Under the pieces are notes generated by a model. That model made no database searches. It was not told the origin of the DNA and was given only the letters and a program-made list of their open reading frames with translations. DNA of 10,677 bases from JBEIFW01 sp040382215 (GTDB lineage Bacteria; Actinomycetota; Acidimicrobiia; Acidimicrobiales; Ilumatobacteraceae), in assembly GCA_040382215.1 (NCBI GenBank), contig JBEIFW010000125.1, positions 1 through 10,677 of the forward strand, read 5' to 3'. Numbering within the stretch: the first letter of the stretch is position 1; each line of letters opens with the position of its first letter. Below, one piece after another: positions 8,382 to 10,677 of the stretch. Position numbers and translations under genes: made by a program.

Positions 8382-8963
8382 TCAGGCTTCGGGGAGCAGC
8401 AGTCCGATCTGGGTGGCCATCGACCGGCGTTGCTGGGACGGCGTCCACTCGGCCGGGTCGAACGTGGCCTGGCTGGCGATGCCGACGACGACGGTGAGCA
8501 ACCCGCGGGCGATCTCCCGGGCCTGCGCGGTCCGCATGCCCGGCCGGGCGGCGCGCACGGCCCGGGTGAGGGTGTCGACCATGAACCGCGTGCGGTCGCG
8601 GTGGATCTCCGCGAACGGGGCCTCCGACGCAGCCAGACCCCAGAACGCGAACCAGATCCGCCAGTCCTGCCGGCGGTCGTCGTCGATCGGCAGCAGGCTC
8701 TCGCAGGCGCCGCGCACGTTGCCCGGATCGGCGGCGAGCACCGCAGCGATCCGGCCCCGGGCGGCGTCGGCGGCGACGGTGTAGGTGTAGCGGAGCAGCT
8801 CGTTCTTGTCGCGGAAGTAGTGCGACACGATGGCCGTCGACGTGCCGGCGACCGCAGCGACGTCTCGCATCGTCACCGCATCGAGGCCGCCTCGGGAGAC
8901 GAGCTGCGCGGCGTACTCTGCGACGACGCGACGGCGCTCGTGATGGTCGACGATTCTTGGCAT
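8382..8963 (-). CDS. TetR/AcrR-family transcriptional regulator, BetI-like
   Basis: A 193-residue one-component repressor. The N-terminal helix-turn-helix (about residues 10-57) reads VTMRDVAAVAGTSTAIVSHYFRDKNELL, a form close to BetI-type members. The rest is a helical ligand-binding domain with WRIWFAFWGLA and a C-terminal GLLTVVVGIAS. The effector is unknown; despite the similarity, nothing here points to choline. The chosen ATG at 8963 is followed by MPRIVDHHERRRVV, the normal TetR lead-in, and preceded by TACGAT at 8 nt. The longer upstream reading is antisense to the next gene. It is divergent from the SDR-Rieske operon with an 82-bp gap that holds a perfect palindrome, so it probably represses both itself and that operon (inference). 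Confidence 0.93.
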   Translation of the reverse strand: MPRIVDHHERRRVVAEYAAQLVSRGGLDAVTMRDVAAVAGTSTAIVSHYFRDKNELLRYTYTVAADAARGRIAAVLAADPGNVRGACESLLPIDDDRRQDWRIWFAFWGLAASEAPFAEIHRDRTRFMVDTLTRAVRAARPGMRTAQAREIARGLLTVVVGIASQATFDPAEWTPSQQRRSMATQIGLLLPEA

Positions 8964-8971
8964 CGGGCACG

Positions 8972-8977
8972 ATCGTA
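8972..8977 (-). promoter_or_regulatory. Candidate -10 hexamer of the TetR gene
   Basis: On the minus strand it reads TACGAT, 8 nt before the ATG at 8963, and is identical to the hexamer before the Hpt gene. The palindrome at 8991-9011 covers the position where the -35 would fall. Confidence 0.5.
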
Positions 8978-8990
8978 CGCAGGTAGGCCG

Positions 8991-9011
8991 CCGTGCGCTT
9001 GAACCGCACGG
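8991..9011. promoter_or_regulatory. Candidate TetR operator palindrome
   Basis: CCGTGCG-N7-CGCACGG is a perfect 7-bp inverted repeat with a 7-bp centre (21 bp total) in the gap between the divergent TetR and SDR genes. The centre contains TTGAAC (8999-9004), a good -35 for the rightward promoter, with CACGAG or ACGAGT about 17-18 bp downstream as a weak -10. Binding would block both promoters. The size and placement are typical of TetR-family operators. Confidence 0.65.
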
Positions 9012-9036
9012 ACCGGCCCAGCACGAGTCATGAAAC

Positions 9037-9041
9037 GAGGA
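9037..9041 (+). promoter_or_regulatory. Shine-Dalgarno of the SDR gene at 9046
   Basis: GAGGA lies 4 nt before the ATG at 9046 and decides that start. This operon has a normal leader, unlike the TetR gene opposite. Confidence 0.65.
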
Positions 9042-9045
9042 ACCC

Positions 9046-9816
9046 ATGGGCGCAACACGATTCACGGGCCGGACCGCACTGGTCACCGGCGCGTCGAGCG
9101 GCATGGGCGCCGCGATCGCCGAAGCCTTTGCTGCAGAGGGCGCCCGAGTGGTCGCGGCCGACGTCGACACCGAAGGCGGGGCGGCGACGCTGGCCCGAAT
9201 CACCGCGGCGGGCGGCACCGCGATCTTCGTGCCCACCGATGTGAGCGACACCGGCGCCGTCGCGGCGCTCGTGGCCCGGGCGGTGGACACCTTCGGCGGG
9301 GTGCACTGTGCGGTGAACGCGGCGGCGATCGAAGGCGAAGGGGTGCCCCTTGCGGAGCTCGACGACGCGGTGTTCGACCGGCTCCAGGCGGTGAACGTGC
9401 GCGGGGTGTTCCTGTGCATGAAGCACGAGCTGCGGGCGATGGTGGCGGCCGGGACGGGTGGGGCGATCGTGAACATCGCGTCCACCAGCTCCTACCGGCC
9501 GCAGCACAACCAGTCGGGCTACACGGCCTCGAAGCACGCGGTGCTCGGCCTCACCCGCTCGGCTGCGATGGACTACGCCCGCCACGGGATCCGGATCAAT
9601 GCGATCTGCCCGGGGGCGATCGACACCCCGATGCTGCGCAACGCGATCGCCCGCCGCAGCGGCGACGCCGCCGAGACCGCGAACCGCCTCAGCCTGCTCG
9701 GCCGGTTCGGCACGGTGACCGAGATCGCGAACGCCGCGCTGTGGCTGTGCTCGGACGAATCGTCGTTCACGCTGGGGCATGCCCTTGCGGTCGACGCCGG
9801 CTACCTGGCGCGCTGA
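9046..9816 (+). CDS. SDR-family NAD(P)-dependent oxidoreductase, first gene of the Rieske operon
   Basis: A 256-residue classical short-chain dehydrogenase. The cofactor loop TGASSGMG (14-21), Asp39 after strand two (favouring NAD), Asn117, Ser146, and Tyr159 with Lys163 in YTASK form the full catalytic set. The NNAG motif is altered to NAAA (91-94). The C-terminal half has RINAICPGAIDTPML and a closing LAVDAGYLAR. The gene is followed after 9 nt by the Rieske oxygenase gene, whose Shine-Dalgarno overlaps this stop codon, so the two are probably co-transcribed. In catabolic clusters an SDR commonly oxidises the alcohol or cis-diol made by a Rieske oxygenase; that role here is an inference. 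Expression is probably controlled by the divergent TetR regulator through the 8991-9011 palindrome. Confidence 0.93.
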   Translation: MGATRFTGRTALVTGASSGMGAAIAEAFAAEGARVVAADVDTEGGAATLARITAAGGTAIFVPTDVSDTGAVAALVARAVDTFGGVHCAVNAAAIEGEGVPLAELDDAVFDRLQAVNVRGVFLCMKHELRAMVAAGTGGAIVNIASTSSYRPQHNQSGYTASKHAVLGLTRSAAMDYARHGIRINAICPGAIDTPMLRNAIARRSGDAAETANRLSLLGRFGTVTEIANAALWLCSDESSFTLGHALAVDAGYLAR

Positions 9817-9823
9817 GGAGAGG
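9816..9823 (+). promoter_or_regulatory. Shine-Dalgarno of the Rieske oxygenase gene
   Basis: AGGAGAGG begins in the last base of the SDR stop codon and ends 2 nt before the GTG start at 9826; its AGGAG part is 5 nt from the start. It indicates translational linkage of the two genes. Confidence 0.75.
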
Positions 9824-9825
9824 CC

Positions 9826-10677
9826 GTGACGACCCCACTGCACGACATCGTCCGCCGGCTGGCCGGGAACGTGGCCGCCGGATCGCCCGACCTGGCCGAC
9901 ACTCCGATGAAGGTGCCGGCGTCGAGCTACGCCGATCCCGAGCAGTTCGAACGGGAGCTGGCCACGATCTTCCGCCGGGTGCCGCTGCTGGTGGCGCTGT
10001 CCTGCGACGTGCGCGAGCCGGGGGAGTTCATCACCCTCACGATCGCCGGCCGGCCGCTGCTGATCGTGCGCGGTGACGACGGGGTGGTGCGCACGTTCCT
10101 GAACGCGTGCCGGCACCGGGGCGCCCGGGTGACCGAGGAGGCGTGCGGCTCGACCCGCCGGTTCACCTGCCCCTACCACTTCTGGACCTACGACACCCAG
10201 GGGGCGCTGGCCGGGGTGACCGGCCGGGACAGCTTCGGGGAGCTCGACGCCACCGGTTTGGTGGAGCTGCCCTGCGAGGAGCGGGTGGGTGCGGTGTTCG
10301 CATCGCTCGACCGGGATGCCGAGCTCGATCTCGACGGCTGGCTGGGCGGGATGCTCGACTCGTTGGCGCTGTTGCGTCTCGACGACCTGCACCCCTACCG
10401 GGTGACCACGACGCTTGCGTCGCCGAACTGGAAGCTCACCGCCGACGGTTACGTGGACGGCTACCACATCGGCTACCTGCACCGGGATTCGATCGGCACC
10501 CGGTCGATCACCAACCGGAACACCTACGACCTGTACGGCCCGCACGTGCGGGTGGGGTTCGCCACCAGGGCCACCCCGACGGCTACCGAGACCCCCGAGG
10601 ACTCGTGGGACCTCAACGCGCGTTGCAGCATCGTGCACTACGTGTTCCCGAACGTGTCGATCGCCGGCGGCGTCGGC
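9826..10677 (+). CDS. Rieske (2Fe-2S) non-heme iron aromatic-ring-hydroxylating oxygenase alpha subunit, 5' part
   Basis: A GTG-started frame is open for 284 codons to the window end, so the gene is cut. The Rieske domain (about 53-165) has the exact Cys-x-His-x17-Cys-x2-His motif: Cys95, His97 in NACRHRGARV and Cys115, His118 in CPYHFWTYD, which would bind a 2Fe-2S cluster. The catalytic domain begins with NWKLTADGYVDGYHIGYLH (201-219); His214 and His219 are two ligands of the mononuclear iron, and the third (an Asp) would lie beyond the edge. Asp207/Asp211 occupy positions where many family members have Asn/Glu-rich residues. Such enzymes hydroxylate or demethylate aromatic or related compounds using electrons from a separate reductase, which is not in the window. 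The substrate is unknown. The family usually has 380-460 residues, so about a third is missing. Confidence 0.95.
   Translation, partial: MTTPLHDIVRRLAGNVAAGSPDLADTPMKVPASSYADPEQFERELATIFRRVPLLVALSCDVREPGEFITLTIAGRPLLIVRGDDGVVRTFLNACRHRGARVTEEACGSTRRFTCPYHFWTYDTQGALAGVTGRDSFGELDATGLVELPCEERVGAVFASLDRDAELDLDGWLGGMLDSLALLRLDDLHPYRVTTTLASPNWKLTADGYVDGYHIGYLHRDSIGTRSITNRNTYDLYGPHVRVGFATRATPTATETPEDSWDLNARCSIVHYVFPNVSIAGGVG

Noticed and set aside
9028..10638. 536-codon minus-strand open frame opposite the SDR and Rieske genes
   Set aside because: The plus strand carries two well-supported enzymes. The antisense product is low-complexity and has no recognisable domain.

Overview
The window is high-GC DNA (roughly 70% by eye) from what is most likely an actinobacterium, perhaps of the Acidimicrobiia type. 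The lineage is an inference. It rests on the GC-rich codon use, an ImuB-type mutasome protein, several TANNNT -10 hexamers placed only 7-9 nt before start codons (leaderless transcription) and an actinobacterial-type LexA box (GAAC-N4-GTTC) before uvrA. No rRNA, tRNA, CRISPR array, insertion sequence or phage gene was seen. Coding density is very high and no gene-free stretch exceeds about 105 bases.

Layout. Bases 1-1155 hold imuB, a Y-family-polymerase-like translesion factor, but the gene is broken. Its middle part (about 198 codons) reads on the minus strand at 1-594 and its C-terminal part on the plus strand from about 586 to 1155. A 9-bp inverted repeat (1-9 and 586-594) bounds the flipped block, and flipping the block rejoins one open frame. 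This is either a real inversion or a chimeric contig end. Next come a small Hpt phosphotransfer protein (+, about 1200-1598) and a convergent OmpR/PhoB-type response regulator (-, 1624-2373), with no histidine kinase in the window. Upstream of the regulator on the same strand is a low-specificity L-threonine aldolase (-, 2475-3503). It is divergent from an SDR oxidoreductase (+, 3548-4348), which in turn converges on a zinc-free quinone oxidoreductase of the MDR superfamily (-, 4396-5409).

The 90-bp gap 5410-5499 is a divergent promoter region with two near-leaderless -10 elements and a probable LexA/SOS box next to uvrA. The uvrA gene (+, 5500-8346) is complete, with both Walker A motifs and both four-cysteine zinc modules. 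A G-run-rich segment able to form a G-quadruplex fills the gap between the converging ends of uvrA and a BetI-like TetR regulator (-, 8382-8963). The regulator is divergent from a two-gene operon made of an SDR dehydrogenase (+, 9046-9816) and a Rieske non-heme iron oxygenase alpha subunit (+, 9826 to beyond the window end). A perfect 7-7-7 palindrome (8991-9011) in the divergent gap is a good operator candidate.

Together the window mixes DNA-damage tolerance and repair (imuB, uvrA), a partial phosphorelay (Hpt and response regulator) and small-molecule oxidation (two SDRs, a quinone reductase, and a TetR-controlled SDR-Rieske pair). The substrates of the oxidoreductases cannot be read from the sequence.
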